A stretch of DNA of 49,243 nucleotides, from positions 1-49,243 of the forward strand of contig UQEY01000009.1 of assembly GCA_900540235.1 (NCBI GenBank). Reading direction: 5' to 3'. Shown one piece after another: positions 1 through 8,131 of the stretch; within the stretch, counting starts at the first letter, position 1, and each line of letters begins with the position of its first letter. Both the position numbers and the translations under genes were made by a program. The notes under the pieces were generated by a model. It had not been told where the DNA came from and ran no database searches. It saw only the letters and a list, made by a program, of their open reading frames with translations. This DNA is from an uncultured Eubacteriales bacterium. Its GTDB lineage: Bacteria > Bacillota > Clostridia > Oscillospirales > Acutalibacteraceae.

Positions 1-22
1 CGGGCATAATTTTGAGATGGCT

Positions 23-109
23 AAAATCACCATTTACGCCTGTTCAGGCAACGCAGGATTAAGGTGATTTTTAATAAACTATTTGTTGCCTGAAAGGCTA
101 TGGTGATTT
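23..109 (+). promoter_or_regulatory. Structured leader upstream of tpiA with alternative pairing arms
   Basis: Five complementary arms precede tpiA. AAAATCACC (23-31) can pair with GGTGATTTT (63-71), which is followed by a short T run and looks like a weak terminator. The same arm can instead pair with GGTGATTT (102-109), which contains the tpiA ribosome binding site. CAGGCAAC (45-52) is perfectly complementary to GTTGCCTG (85-92) and would nest inside the second fold. The pairings are read directly from the sequence; switch-like function is inferred. Confidence 0.45.
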
Positions 110-111
110 AA

Positions 112-879
112 ATGAATAAAACTCTTCGTAAGGCTATTATTGCCGGTAACTGGAAGATGAACAACACTCCTGCCCAGACAACTGCGCTCATTAACGAAAT
201 GAAGCCGCTCGTTGCCGACGCTGACTGCGAAGTTGTACTTTGCGTTCCATTCGTTGATGTTCCTGCAGCTGTTGAAGCCGCTAAAGGTTCAAACATCAAA
301 ATCGGCGCTGAAAATGTACATTTTAAAGACAGCGGTGCATACACCGGCGAAGTTTCAGCCGATATGCTTGTTGAACTCGGTGTTGAATATGTTGTAATCG
401 GTCACAGCGAAAGAAGAACATACTTTGGCGAAACAGACCAGACTGTTAACCTCAGAACACTCAAGGCTCTTGAAAAAGGCTTAAAGCCAATCATCTGCGT
501 TGGTGAAACACTTGAACAAAGAGAGCTTGGCTATACCGAAACTCTCCTTAAATATCAAACAAAGATGGCTCTTACAAATGTTACTGCCGAGCAACTCAAG
601 AATGTTGTTATCGCTTACGAGCCAATCTGGGCAATCGGCACAGGCAAGACTGCTACTGCTGACCAGGCTGACGAGGGTAACGGCTATGTTCGTGCCGCTA
701 TTGCAGAAGCTTACGGTGCTGATGTTGCCCAAACTGTTACAATTCAGTACGGCGGTTCAATGAACGCTAAGAATGCCGACGAACTTGTTTCAAAGGTAAA
801 TGTTGACGGCGGTCTTATCGGCGGCGCTTCACTCAAAGCTGAAGATTTTTCAATCATTGTAAAGGCTGCAAGCAAATAA
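112..879 (+). CDS. tpiA: Triosephosphate isomerase
   Basis: Cytosolic glycolytic enzyme interconverting dihydroxyacetone phosphate and glyceraldehyde 3-phosphate. The 255-residue protein has the normal family length and all hallmark motifs: GNWKMN near the N-terminus (substrate lysine), the catalytic histidine in VIGHSERR, the catalytic glutamate in AYEPIWAIGTGK with the flexible loop 6 just after it, and the phosphate-binding QYGGSMN and GGLIGGASL loops near the C-terminus. The ATG at 112 follows GGTGA at 102-106. It precedes gpmI in the same direction, with a hairpin between them. Codon choice is strongly biased (AAG over AAA, GCT, GTT), as expected for a highly expressed gene. The upstream partner, perhaps pgk or gap, lies outside the window; a gap gene is present at 46.2 kb. 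Confidence 0.98.
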   Translation: MNKTLRKAIIAGNWKMNNTPAQTTALINEMKPLVADADCEVVLCVPFVDVPAAVEAAKGSNIKIGAENVHFKDSGAYTGEVSADMLVELGVEYVVIGHSERRTYFGETDQTVNLRTLKALEKGLKPIICVGETLEQRELGYTETLLKYQTKMALTNVTAEQLKNVVIAYEPIWAIGTGKTATADQADEGNGYVRAAIAEAYGADVAQTVTIQYGGSMNAKNADELVSKVNVDGGLIGGASLKAEDFSIIVKAASK

Positions 880-891
880 TTAAAATTTTAG

Positions 892-921
892 GTGGGTGTG
901 TTTTTGCATACCCACTTTTTT
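892..921 (+). terminator. Intrinsic terminator or attenuator between tpiA and gpmI
   Basis: GTGGGTGTG (892-900) pairs with CATACCCAC (907-915) around a TTTTTG loop, with one G-U pair, and is followed by six T residues. Only 25 bases separate it from gpmI, so it may let part of the transcripts through. Confidence 0.75.
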
Positions 922-946
922 GTGAAATATATATGGAGGAACTATA

Positions 947-2491
947 ATGAAAAAACCTGTTGTTTTATGTATAATGGACGGTTACGGCAGAAATGACAGC
1001 GACTACGGCAACGCAATCGCAATGGCAAAAAAGCCTAACCTTGACAAGCTTATGGCAGAATATCCAATGACTTATATCGGCGCAAGCGGACTTGATGTAG
1101 GTCTTCCTGACGGTCAGATGGGTAACTCGGAGGTTGGCCACACAAATATCGGCGCCGGCAGAGTTGTTTATCAGCCGCTCACCCGTATTACCAAGGCTTT
1201 TGAAGACGGCGACGCTGAGAAAAACGAGGCTCTCAAAGGCGCTATGGACAATGCTGAGGGTAAGGCTCTTCACCTTATCGGTCTTGTTTCACCGGGCGGT
1301 GTTCACTCTCACACAGAGCACCTTTATCACCTTCTTCAAATGGCAAAGAATAACGGCGTGGAAAATGTTTTCGTTCACGCACTTCTTGACGGTCGTGATG
1401 TTCCGCCTGCTTCTGCCGTTGAATATCTCGGTGAACTTGAAGATAAAATGAAAGAAATCGGCGTAGGTAAAATTGCTTCCGTTATGGGCAGATTTTACGC
1501 TATGGACCGTGACAATATTTGGGACAGAGTTGAAAAGGCTTATGCCGCTATCGTTTACGGCGAGGGTATCCAAAGCGATAACGCAGTTGAAGCAGTTAAG
1601 GCTTCTTATGAAACTGTTGACGAGGACGGCAAGCACCTTACAGATGAATTTGTACTTCCTACCGTTATCGGCGGCAGTGAGGGCAGAGTTAAGGCTGACG
1701 ACAGCGTTATCTTCTTCAACTTCCGCCCTGACAGAGCAAGAGAAATTACCCGTACTTTTGTTGACCCTGATTTTGACGGTTTTGAAAGAAAGAACGGTTT
1801 CTTCAACCTCTACTATGTATGTATGACTCAGTACGACGCTGAAATGCCTAATGTTAAGGTTGCATTCCCGCCTGAAAGCCTTACAAATACTTTCGGCGAA
1901 TATATTTCTAAGCACGGTATGACCCAGCTTCGTATTGCCGAAACTCAGAAGTATGCCCATGTTACTTTCTTCTTCAACGGCGGCGAGGAAAAGCAGTACG
2001 AGGGAGAGGACAGAATTCTTGTTGCTTCACCAAAGATTTCTACTTTCGACCTTATGCCTGAAATGAGCGCTCCGGAAGTATCGGAGAAGCTTAATGCGGC
2101 TGTAAGAAGCGGCAAGTACGACGCTGTTATCGTTAACTTTGCAAACTGCGATATGGTTGGTCACACAGGTATTATCCCTGCCGCAATCAAGGCAGTTGAA
2201 ACTGTTGACGCTTGCGTTGGCTCACTTGCCGAGGCTGTTATTGAAATGAACGGCAACCTCTTTATCACTGCCGACCACGGCAACGCTGATAAGATGCTTG
2301 ACGAAAACGGCGAACCGTTCACCGCTCACACAACCAACCCTGTTCCGTTTGTGGCAGTTAACTGCGGCGAGGGCGTAGAACTTCGTGACGGCGGCAAGCT
2401 TTGCGATATCGCACCTACAATGCTTCAAATGCTCGGTCTTGAAAAGCCTGAGGAAATGACAGGCGTTTCGCTTATCGTCGGTCGTGAATAA
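947..2491 (+). CDS. gpmI: 2,3-bisphosphoglycerate-independent phosphoglycerate mutase
   Basis: Converts 3-phosphoglycerate to 2-phosphoglycerate in glycolysis using two Mn ions and a phosphoserine intermediate. The 514-residue length is typical. Metal ligands of the alkaline-phosphatase-like domain are visible in IMDGYG near the N-terminus and in NCDMVGHTG and TADHGNAD near the C-terminus. The catalytic serine lies in GNSEVGH at about residue 62, and the phosphotransferase insert carries HSHTEH, DGRDVPP and RFYAMDRD. A GGAGG ribosome binding site lies about 8 bases before the ATG. It belongs with tpiA as part of a glycolytic cluster. Codon use is like tpiA and gap. Downstream lie only intergenic repeats. 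Confidence 0.98.
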   Translation: MKKPVVLCIMDGYGRNDSDYGNAIAMAKKPNLDKLMAEYPMTYIGASGLDVGLPDGQMGNSEVGHTNIGAGRVVYQPLTRITKAFEDGDAEKNEALKGAMDNAEGKALHLIGLVSPGGVHSHTEHLYHLLQMAKNNGVENVFVHALLDGRDVPPASAVEYLGELEDKMKEIGVGKIASVMGRFYAMDRDNIWDRVEKAYAAIVYGEGIQSDNAVEAVKASYETVDEDGKHLTDEFVLPTVIGGSEGRVKADDSVIFFNFRPDRAREITRTFVDPDFDGFERKNGFFNLYYVCMTQYDAEMPNVKVAFPPESLTNTFGEYISKHGMTQLRIAETQKYAHVTFFFNGGEEKQYEGEDRILVASPKISTFDLMPEMSAPEVSEKLNAAVRSGKYDAVIVNFANCDMVGHTGIIPAAIKAVETVDACVGSLAEAVIEMNGNLFITADHGNADKMLDENGEPFTAHTTNPVPFVAVNCGEGVELRDGGKLCDIAPTMLQMLGLEKPEEMTGVSLIVGRE

Positions 2492-2517
2492 GTAGCCATA
2501 ACTTTTCTGATTTTCTT

Positions 2518-2655
2518 GCTTTCCTCTGATGAGGAAAGTGGCGGCTTTGCCGTCGAAAGGAGAGAAAGGCGACCGCAGGTCGCCCCTACGGTAGTCTTAT
2601 CATTTTAGACTATTCAAAATAGAAAAATTATCATAGGGGCGAACTGCGTTCGCCC
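2518..2655. repeat. Composite intergenic palindromic repeat (both repeat families)
   Basis: The left part (2518-2566) is a reversed copy of the CTCTCC-type family, with a CTTTCCTC/GAGGAAAG palindrome and a GGCGGC-TTT-GCCGTC hairpin. The right part (2568-2655) is a complete copy of the CCCCTACG family: terminal hairpins GGCGACC-GCA-GGTCGCC (2568-2584) and GGGCGAAC-TGC-GTTCGCCC (2637-2655) in inverted arrangement, joined by an AT-rich core containing AGTCTTATCATTTTAGACT. Related copies occur at 4.5, 33.9, 37.4 and 39.0 kb. Confidence 0.8.
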
Positions 2656-2691
2656 GTTTATTATAAATACATTTTTTGAATGAGGAAAAAT

Positions 2692-3681
2692 ATGCCGCTT
2701 GAAATAATAAGAAATGACATAACCAAGCTTGAAGTTGACGCTATTGTTAACGCAGCAAATTCGTCTTTGCTCGGCGGTGGCGGTGTTGACGGCGCAATTC
2801 ACAAGGCGGCAGGCAGAGGACTTTTAGCCAAATGTAAAACGCTCGGCGGTTGCAAGGTCGGCGAGGCTAAGCTTACAAAGGGTTATAATTTGCCTGCAAA
2901 ATATGTTATTCACACTGTCGGACCGAGGTGGTGCGGCGGTGACAATAACGAGGAACAACTGCTTAGAAATTGTTATGAAAATTCGCTTAAAATTGCGAGG
3001 AAACACGGTTTTAAAACGGTTGCGTTTCCGCTTATAAGCAGTGGAGTTTACGGCTATCCAAAGGCGCAGGCTTTTTGTGTTGCGGTTGACAGTATTCGTG
3101 ATTTTCTCTTTTTTGAAGATGACATAAGCGTTTACCTTGTTTTGTTTGATAAACGCTCTTTAAGCGAAGCTCAGGCGCTTTATGACGACATTAATGAATA
3201 TATCGACGACAATTATGCAGAAAATCATTATGAACTCAGCCCGGGTCAGCTTGACGATTTGGCGCCGTCTTATCAATTTTCAAATGATTTTGAGTGTCCT
3301 GCGGCTTGTTTTCCTTCGTTGAAAGAAGCGGTAAGTTCACTTGATGAAAGCTTTTCGCAAATGCTTATTCGCCTTATTGACGAAAAGGGTATGACCGACC
3401 CCGAGTGTTACAAAAGAGCAGGGGTTGACCGCAAGCTTTTTTCAAAAATCAAGAATGATATCAACTATCGCCCGAGCAAGGCTACTGCGGTTTCGTTTGC
3501 TTTGGCGCTTGAACTTGATATTGACCAAACGCAAGACCTGCTTCAAAAGGCGGGTATGACCCTTTCGCACAGTTCAAAGTTTGATATAATAATCGAATAT
3601 TTTATAGTTCGCAAAAACTATAATATGTTTGAAATTAACGAGGCTTTGTTTGAGTTTGACCAAGTTTTGCTTAATGTTTAA
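2692..3681 (+). CDS. Macro-domain protein with C-terminal helix-turn-helix-like domain
   Basis: The first ~165 residues form a macro domain, which binds ADP-ribose and in many members removes ADP-ribosyl or O-acetyl-ADP-ribose groups. Visible motifs are DAIVNAANSSLLGGGGVDGAIH and the later PLISSGVYGYP loop. The remaining ~165 residues include a charged linker and an all-helical region (about residues 215-329, with ECYKRAGVDRKLFSKIK and ALALELDIDQTQDLLQKAG) that looks like a lambda-repressor/XRE-type fold. I chose ATG 2692 over 2680 because GAGG at 2682-2685 is correctly spaced for 2692; this gives 329 residues. A strong terminator follows, so it is probably monocistronic. The macro assignment is secure. 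The HTH assignment and any DNA-binding role are inference. Confidence 0.88.
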   Translation: MPLEIIRNDITKLEVDAIVNAANSSLLGGGGVDGAIHKAAGRGLLAKCKTLGGCKVGEAKLTKGYNLPAKYVIHTVGPRWCGGDNNEEQLLRNCYENSLKIARKHGFKTVAFPLISSGVYGYPKAQAFCVAVDSIRDFLFFEDDISVYLVLFDKRSLSEAQALYDDINEYIDDNYAENHYELSPGQLDDLAPSYQFSNDFECPAACFPSLKEAVSSLDESFSQMLIRLIDEKGMTDPECYKRAGVDRKLFSKIKNDINYRPSKATAVSFALALELDIDQTQDLLQKAGMTLSHSSKFDIIIEYFIVRKNYNMFEINEALFEFDQVLLNV

Positions 3682-3724
3682 TTTGTCGCTTTGTATGCGA
3701 CCATAAATCTTAATATTTTCACTA

Positions 3725-3769
3725 TAATGCAGATGTAAGGTTAAGAAATTACATTTGCATTATTTTTTT
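3725..3769 (+). terminator. Intrinsic terminator after the macro-domain gene
   Basis: A 14-bp stem, TAATGCAGATGTAA (3725-3738) with TTACATTTGCATTA (3749-3762), has one G-U pair, a 10-base loop and seven T residues. The AGGAGG of the next gene starts immediately after the T run. Confidence 0.85.
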
Positions 3770-3782
3770 AGGAGGAAATACT

Positions 3783-4430
3783 ATGAAAAACGAAAACAAT
3801 TTATGCGAGCTTGTATTTATTATCGACAAGAGCGGTTCAATGTCGGGTCTTGAGGGTGACACAATCGGCGGCTTCAACTCTATGATTAAACAGCAAAAGG
3901 CGGAAAAGGGAAAATGCCTTGTTTCAACCGTTTTGTTTGACACTTATTGCTCGGTTTTGCACGACAGGGTCAATATCAGGAGAGTTAAATTTATGAAAGC
4001 GAAAGATTATATTCCCGGCGGCTGCACGGCGCTTCTCGACGCTGTCGGCGGTGCAATTCACCATATCGGCAACATCCACAAATATGCAAGAAAAGAGGAT
4101 ATTCCGTCAAAAACTCTTTTTGTAATAATCACCGACGGAATGGAAAATGCGAGCCATTATTATACCTGCGACAAGGTTAAAAAAATGGTTGAAAGGCAAA
4201 AGAAAAAGTATGGCTGGGAATTCATTTTTCTCGGCGCAAATATCGACGCTTTAACCACGGCGAAAGGATTTGGCATTGAAGAAGAATTTGCAACAAATTA
4301 TATGCCCGACGCTCAGGGCACAAAAAATGTTTACGAAGCGGTTAATCAGGCGGTTAACAGTGTTCGTTTTGATTGCCCGATGGAATTTTGGAAAGAAGGC
4401 GTTGAAAACGATTATGAAAACAGGAAGTAA
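3783..4430 (+). CDS. VWA-domain protein
   Basis: A single von Willebrand factor A domain of 215 residues. The metal-ion-dependent adhesion site is intact: DKSGSMSG at residues 15-22, a threonine in GGCTALLDAVG near residue 83, and ITDGMENAS near residue 120. It has no signal peptide or membrane segment, so it is likely cytosolic, where such domains usually mediate Mg-dependent protein contacts. AGGAGG lies 7 bases before the ATG. Its neighbours are the macro/HTH gene upstream (separated by a terminator) and a winged-helix gene downstream. Similar small VWA proteins occur in stress-response and phage-defence settings, but nothing here fixes the role. Confidence 0.85.
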   Translation: MKNENNLCELVFIIDKSGSMSGLEGDTIGGFNSMIKQQKAEKGKCLVSTVLFDTYCSVLHDRVNIRRVKFMKAKDYIPGGCTALLDAVGGAIHHIGNIHKYARKEDIPSKTLFVIITDGMENASHYYTCDKVKKMVERQKKKYGWEFIFLGANIDALTTAKGFGIEEEFATNYMPDAQGTKNVYEAVNQAVNSVRFDCPMEFWKEGVENDYENRK

Positions 4431-4465
4431 GAGAATATTTTTCAATACTCTTGACTGAAAAAATC

Positions 4466-4540
4466 GGGCGAATGATATTCTCCCCTACGGTAGTCTTATT
4501 ATTTCAGACTTCTGCAGGGGTCGGCGTCCCCGACGACCCG
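4466..4540. repeat. Degenerate copy of the CCCCTACG intergenic repeat
   Basis: The left hairpin GGGCGAAT-GAT-ATTCTCCC (one mismatch) is followed by CTACGGTAGTCTTATTATTTCAG, matching the 2.6-kb copy. The right arm is replaced by a different GC-rich hairpin around GTCGG/CCGAC. Confidence 0.65.
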
Positions 4541-4550
4541 TAAAATAAAC

Positions 4551-4674
4551 AATAATTTATTTTATGCAGGAAAAGTGCATAAATTATTAAATTTTGCATA
4601 AAAAACAGAATAATATAGCCTTTTGGCGCTATAAAATATCTCCTTTTACGCTGTTTGTGAAAGGAGATTTTTTT
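4551..4674 (+). promoter_or_regulatory. Hairpin-rich leader of the winged-helix gene, with a hairpin masking its ribosome binding site
   Basis: Three inverted repeats precede the start. AATAATTTAT...GCA pairs with TGCATAAATTATT (about 4551-4592). TATAGC pairs with GCTATA (about 4615-4634). Immediately before the ATG, ATCTCCTTTTAC pairs with GTGAAAGGAGAT, with one G-U pair, a 7-base loop and a run of seven T residues. The last stem both resembles an intrinsic terminator and buries the AAAGGAG ribosome binding site. Confidence 0.6.
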
Positions 4675-5193
4675 ATGAACAAAATCGCAAATGAAAATTA
4701 TTATATCGTTTATTACTGGATGACGGGTGAACTCGGGCTTACGGGCATTACAAGGGAAGTGTACGCCGTGCTGTTTGCGTTTTACAAAAACGGCTTGGCG
4801 TTTAACGGAAGTGTAAGCTACCTTGCAAAGTTTATCGGAGTTTCAAGGCAAACGATATTCAAATCGCTCAACTCTCTTGTGGAAAAAGAACTCATTTTGA
4901 AGCAGAGCGAAACGGTTAATAACATAAAAAATGTTACCTATCAAATAAATTTACTACCGCTAAAGAAAATTGACGGGGGCAGTCAAAATATTTTATCGGG
5001 GCAGTCAAATTTTTTGAGCGGGGGCGGTCAAAATTCTTTACCCAATAATACTATAAATAATACTATAGATAATTCTATATATAATAAAGGTGCAAAAAGA
5101 TATAAAAGCAAAAAAGAAGAACGGCTTAAATCTAAGCCGTCCTATAATCTTGAAGAAATCAAATTAAGAGCAATGAATAATACTGAAATTTGA
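4675..5193 (+). CDS. Winged helix-turn-helix protein, replication-initiator/MarR-like
   Basis: A 172-residue protein whose first ~90 residues form a winged-helix domain: GLTGITREVYAVLFAFYKNG, then VSYLAKFIGVSRQTIFKSLN as the recognition-helix region, then LVEKELILKQ. A low-complexity Asn/Gly/Ser linker and a basic tail (KSKKEERLKSKPSYN) follow. Such domains are common in plasmid and phage replication-organiser proteins and in small regulators. I chose ATG 4675 because AAAGGAG precedes it; an in-frame ATG at 4594 has no ribosome binding site and would translate the hairpins. An 8-bp palindrome ACGGCTTA/TAAGCCGT lies inside the 3' end of the gene (about 5119-5138). No replication genes are nearby, so the role is open. 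Confidence 0.75.
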   Translation: MNKIANENYYIVYYWMTGELGLTGITREVYAVLFAFYKNGLAFNGSVSYLAKFIGVSRQTIFKSLNSLVEKELILKQSETVNNIKNVTYQINLLPLKKIDGGSQNILSGQSNFLSGGGQNSLPNNTINNTIDNSIYNKGAKRYKSKKEERLKSKPSYNLEEIKLRAMNNTEI

Positions 5194-5228
5194 GGGCTTC
5201 TTCGCAATTTTTGTTTTTTGATTTTTTA

Positions 5229-6965
5229 TTAATCTACCGGTTTAATTCTGTAAACAACCGTTGCGTGTTTTGGAATGGTTGCGGAGATTGTTGTGCCGGT
5301 GGTACGCTCGTCCGTCCAAAGGTCGTGAAGTTCATATCCTGACGGCGCAGTTTCAATGCCGAGGTACTTGTCCGAAACTAATTCGTCAAGGTTAAACGAA
5401 ATGCTCTTAACACTGCCTGCGGTGTTGAAAAGGCAAAGAGCAATATCGCCGTTTGCAAGCGGACGGGCAATAATATCGATACCGCCGCTCTTTTTAATTC
5501 TTTTAGCACTCTTGCAAAGCGGGTCCTGGTCAACTGCGATAAGGTGCTTGTTGGTAACAATCTTTAATGTTTCGTTTTCTTTGTTAGCAGCACCGTTAAC
5601 AACAAACTCTCTTATATCATTGCCGAGCATAAGCGGAGCGGCAAGCATACACCAAAGTGAAAAATGCGCTCTGTTTTCGTCGTCAGTGAGTTTTCCATTG
5701 CCAACCTCAAGCATATCGGGGTCGTTAAAATGACCTGCTCCTGTGCTTTTGTAGAGCCTCAGAGTGCGGTTATATATCCAAGTGATACTTTTCCAATTAG
5801 CCATAATGTCAGGCGTTGTGCGCCACATAGAGCCTGCCTTAGCGCCCCAAAGCCACGGCTTCGCAGTGCCCCATTCGCAAATGGAATAAGTAATCGGCTT
5901 TTCTTCTGTGTTTGTAACCTTCGCCCAAAGTTCGGTTGCTTCCTTTAATGCGTCGCCCATACGCTTATATTGAATGTATGACGAGTCAATAGCGGTTGCA
6001 ATAGGGTTTTTAATTTCCATATGGTTTGTGCCTGCATTAAGCTCAACCTTAACTTGCTGCCTGCCGAGAGGCGAGAAACCCTTTGTTTCAGGGAAAAACA
6101 CTTCGTAAAGTTTGCCGTTAATGTGCATTTGCATATATTGCGGCTTTCTTGCCATTGTTTTGTGAAAAACGAAAGTGACGATATATTCACCGTTTTGCTC
6201 TGCGTCAAAATCAAAGCTTGCCGAACCTGAGCCGTGGCTGATAAAACCGATGGCTTTTTTGCTCGCAACATCAGGCATTTTAATAATTTTTGCCCTGCCG
6301 GTAAATGTTGCGTCCTCCGGTCTGAGGTCAATCTCAAAGCCGGTTTTAGGCTTGGTTATAACAATATGCTCAACTGCCGGGCAGTCGCCGCTGATACGCT
6401 TGTGGTGGCAAAAATCATATTTGAAAAATTCGCATCCCCACGAAGCAAGAGTTTTAGCGTCAAGCCTTTCGTTGCCGAGGGAGGCAGGTAAATCTTCGCA
6501 GGTGAGAGTGCCGTTAGACGAGTAAAGACCGACTTTTAAGCCGAGTGCGTTAATATCCTTAATAAGATTTGGAATACCACGGCTGAAAGTGCCGAGGTCG
6601 CCCTGAAGCTTGCCGTCACTGTCACGCATAGAACTTTGCCAGCAGTCGTCAAGATTGACAAATTCATATCCTGCCGAAGCAAGACCGCTTTGCTTCATTG
6701 CCCTTGCGGTTTGCATAATAATGTCCTGGTCAATATTGTTTCTGAAAGTGTTCCAACTGGACCAGCCCATAGGCGGAGTTTGCGCAACTTTGGCAGAATA
6801 ATCTTCCTCCTCGCTGATGTCAATGGTGAGCTTTGTAGGAATAAAAATCTTTTTAAGCGCACAAAGAGGGCACTTGCCGTTAGCTTTCATATTTAAAAAC
6901 CAAGCAACAAACAAAACAAGCAAGATTGCAATTACGGCAATCAAAACTATGAGAAAATATTTCAT
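5229..6965 (-). CDS. Membrane-anchored GH27 alpha-galactosidase-like glycosidase with an inserted beta-rich module
   Basis: A 578-residue retaining alpha-glycosidase of clan GH-D. Residues 1-24 form an uncleaved-looking membrane anchor. The barrel begins at TPPMGWSSWNTF (about residue 63). The nucleophile is Asp184 in KYDFC, and the probable acid/base is Asp386 in WRTTPDI; NDPDMLEVGN (about 414) is also conserved. Between the nucleophile and acid/base strands, residues ~205-330 form a beta-rich, CBM-like insert (GEYIVTFVFHKT, QMHINGKLYEVFF) that most GH27 enzymes lack. A C-terminal beta-sandwich closes the protein. Its ATG overlaps the upstream stop codon as ATGA, so translation is probably coupled. 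The substrate is likely a terminal alpha-galactoside, but related GH27 enzymes use alpha-N-acetylgalactosamine or beta-arabinopyranose. Confidence 0.9.
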   Translation of the reverse strand: MKYFLIVLIAVIAILLVLFVAWFLNMKANGKCPLCALKKIFIPTKLTIDISEEEDYSAKVAQTPPMGWSSWNTFRNNIDQDIIMQTARAMKQSGLASAGYEFVNLDDCWQSSMRDSDGKLQGDLGTFSRGIPNLIKDINALGLKVGLYSSNGTLTCEDLPASLGNERLDAKTLASWGCEFFKYDFCHHKRISGDCPAVEHIVITKPKTGFEIDLRPEDATFTGRAKIIKMPDVASKKAIGFISHGSGSASFDFDAEQNGEYIVTFVFHKTMARKPQYMQMHINGKLYEVFFPETKGFSPLGRQQVKVELNAGTNHMEIKNPIATAIDSSYIQYKRMGDALKEATELWAKVTNTEEKPITYSICEWGTAKPWLWGAKAGSMWRTTPDIMANWKSITWIYNRTLRLYKSTGAGHFNDPDMLEVGNGKLTDDENRAHFSLWCMLAAPLMLGNDIREFVVNGAANKENETLKIVTNKHLIAVDQDPLCKSAKRIKKSGGIDIIARPLANGDIALCLFNTAGSVKSISFNLDELVSDKYLGIETAPSGYELHDLWTDERTTGTTISATIPKHATVVYRIKPVD

Positions 6966-8128
6966 TCTAATCCAATCTCCTTAAAAAATTCAAGCTCAGC
7001 TTTTGCCAAAGCCTGCGTCTTTTCATCATTAAGCGAGCTTACTGCATTTTTTGTAAACTCTTTCCTGTTTTTTAAATTATAAATAATTCTATAAACCCAA
7101 GCGTATAAAATGAGCCAAGGTCTGCCGTCGATAAATTTTATATAGTCAATATCTTTAAGCTTAGAATAAGGCGGGAAAAGAAGCTTCAGCTTAGTTTTAA
7201 ACGGAGAATATTTTTCATCCTCCTCAAGCTGACGCCTCGCAAGGGTAACGCCCTTATTATCATTGTCGTTGCCGAATGCACCGCACTTGCAAAGGAAAAG
7301 CTCAACCTCATCCGTGTCAATTCCAAAGTCTTCACCAATGCCGAAAAAGTGATTGCAAACGGTGAGGATAACTTTTGCAAAGCGCACAAGATTGTATTCA
7401 TTTAATATTTTGAATACATTTTTAAGGTCGATATTGCAGGTTTTAAGCATAACGGCAAGGTCGAGCACAAGTTTAATGCCGGCACCGTAAAATTTGAAAT
7501 GGTGAGCCGTGTGAGCAATAAGATAAGCAAAATGAAAATCGTTTCTGAACTCGCCGAAACAACCGTCAAAAATCGCTTCGCTGAAAGCGTCGGCAAAAAC
7601 TCCGAAATCGTACTGGTTTATAAGCTTTGTGTGAATTTCAAAAAGGACTCCGTTTTTTGTGTAATTATAAACCGGTCCGTTTTGCTTAACGCACTCAAAG
7701 CCGTTTGAAACGAGAAGTTTTTTAACACTGTCCCTATCCTGCTCGCTTATGAGCATATCTATATCGCCCATAGCACGGCTTTCAGGCACGGGATACAATT
7801 CTCTGAGCCTTGCGCCCTTAAACACGATATACGGCGTGTCAGAGGACGAGAGGAGCGCTTGCACCTCTTTAAGTTCATTCGATTGCTTTTCATAAATAAA
7901 AATAAGGTCGAAAAACTTGTTTTTTATAGCTTCAAGAAAATCGGCAGGCAGTTCATCCCTGTTTTTCATTTTTGCCACGGCGCAATAGACAATGCCGAGC
8001 AAATTGTGAACCTTGGCGTGTTTAAAAAGCTTTTTAAAGTTTGTGCTCCTGTCCCATTCAAGCGTAAATTCTTCGCCGTCAAGGCAGTGAGCGCATAGGC
8101 TTAAAAGAAGTTGATATTCTTTATCCAT
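6962..8128 (-). CDS. Nucleotidyltransferase family protein (NTP_transf_5 type)
   Basis: A 388-residue soluble protein of the uncharacterised nucleotidyltransferase family. The diagnostic core is around residues 95-125: YIVFKGARLRELYP, then RAMGDIDMLI, whose two aspartates correspond to the metal-binding pair of the polymerase-beta superfamily. LIAHTAHHFKFYGAGIKLVLDLAVML (about residues 204-230) matches the conserved helical C-terminal part. Members often sit in surface-polysaccharide or peptide-modification clusters; their substrate is generally unknown. It overlaps the GH27 gene by 4 bases and follows the membrane protein gene by 3 bases. The family call is firm; the biochemical role is unknown. 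Confidence 0.85.
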   Translation of the reverse strand: MDKEYQLLLSLCAHCLDGEEFTLEWDRSTNFKKLFKHAKVHNLLGIVYCAVAKMKNRDELPADFLEAIKNKFFDLIFIYEKQSNELKEVQALLSSSDTPYIVFKGARLRELYPVPESRAMGDIDMLISEQDRDSVKKLLVSNGFECVKQNGPVYNYTKNGVLFEIHTKLINQYDFGVFADAFSEAIFDGCFGEFRNDFHFAYLIAHTAHHFKFYGAGIKLVLDLAVMLKTCNIDLKNVFKILNEYNLVRFAKVILTVCNHFFGIGEDFGIDTDEVELFLCKCGAFGNDNDNKGVTLARRQLEEDEKYSPFKTKLKLLFPPYSKLKDIDYIKFIDGRPWLILYAWVYRIIYNLKNRKEFTKNAVSSLNDEKTQALAKAELEFFKEIGLE

Positions 8129-8131
8129 TTT

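Noticed and set aside
1289..1960. Open minus-strand frame of 223 codons inside gpmI
   Set aside because: It is the mirror of a strongly biased real gene, has no ribosome binding site, and its product matches no family.
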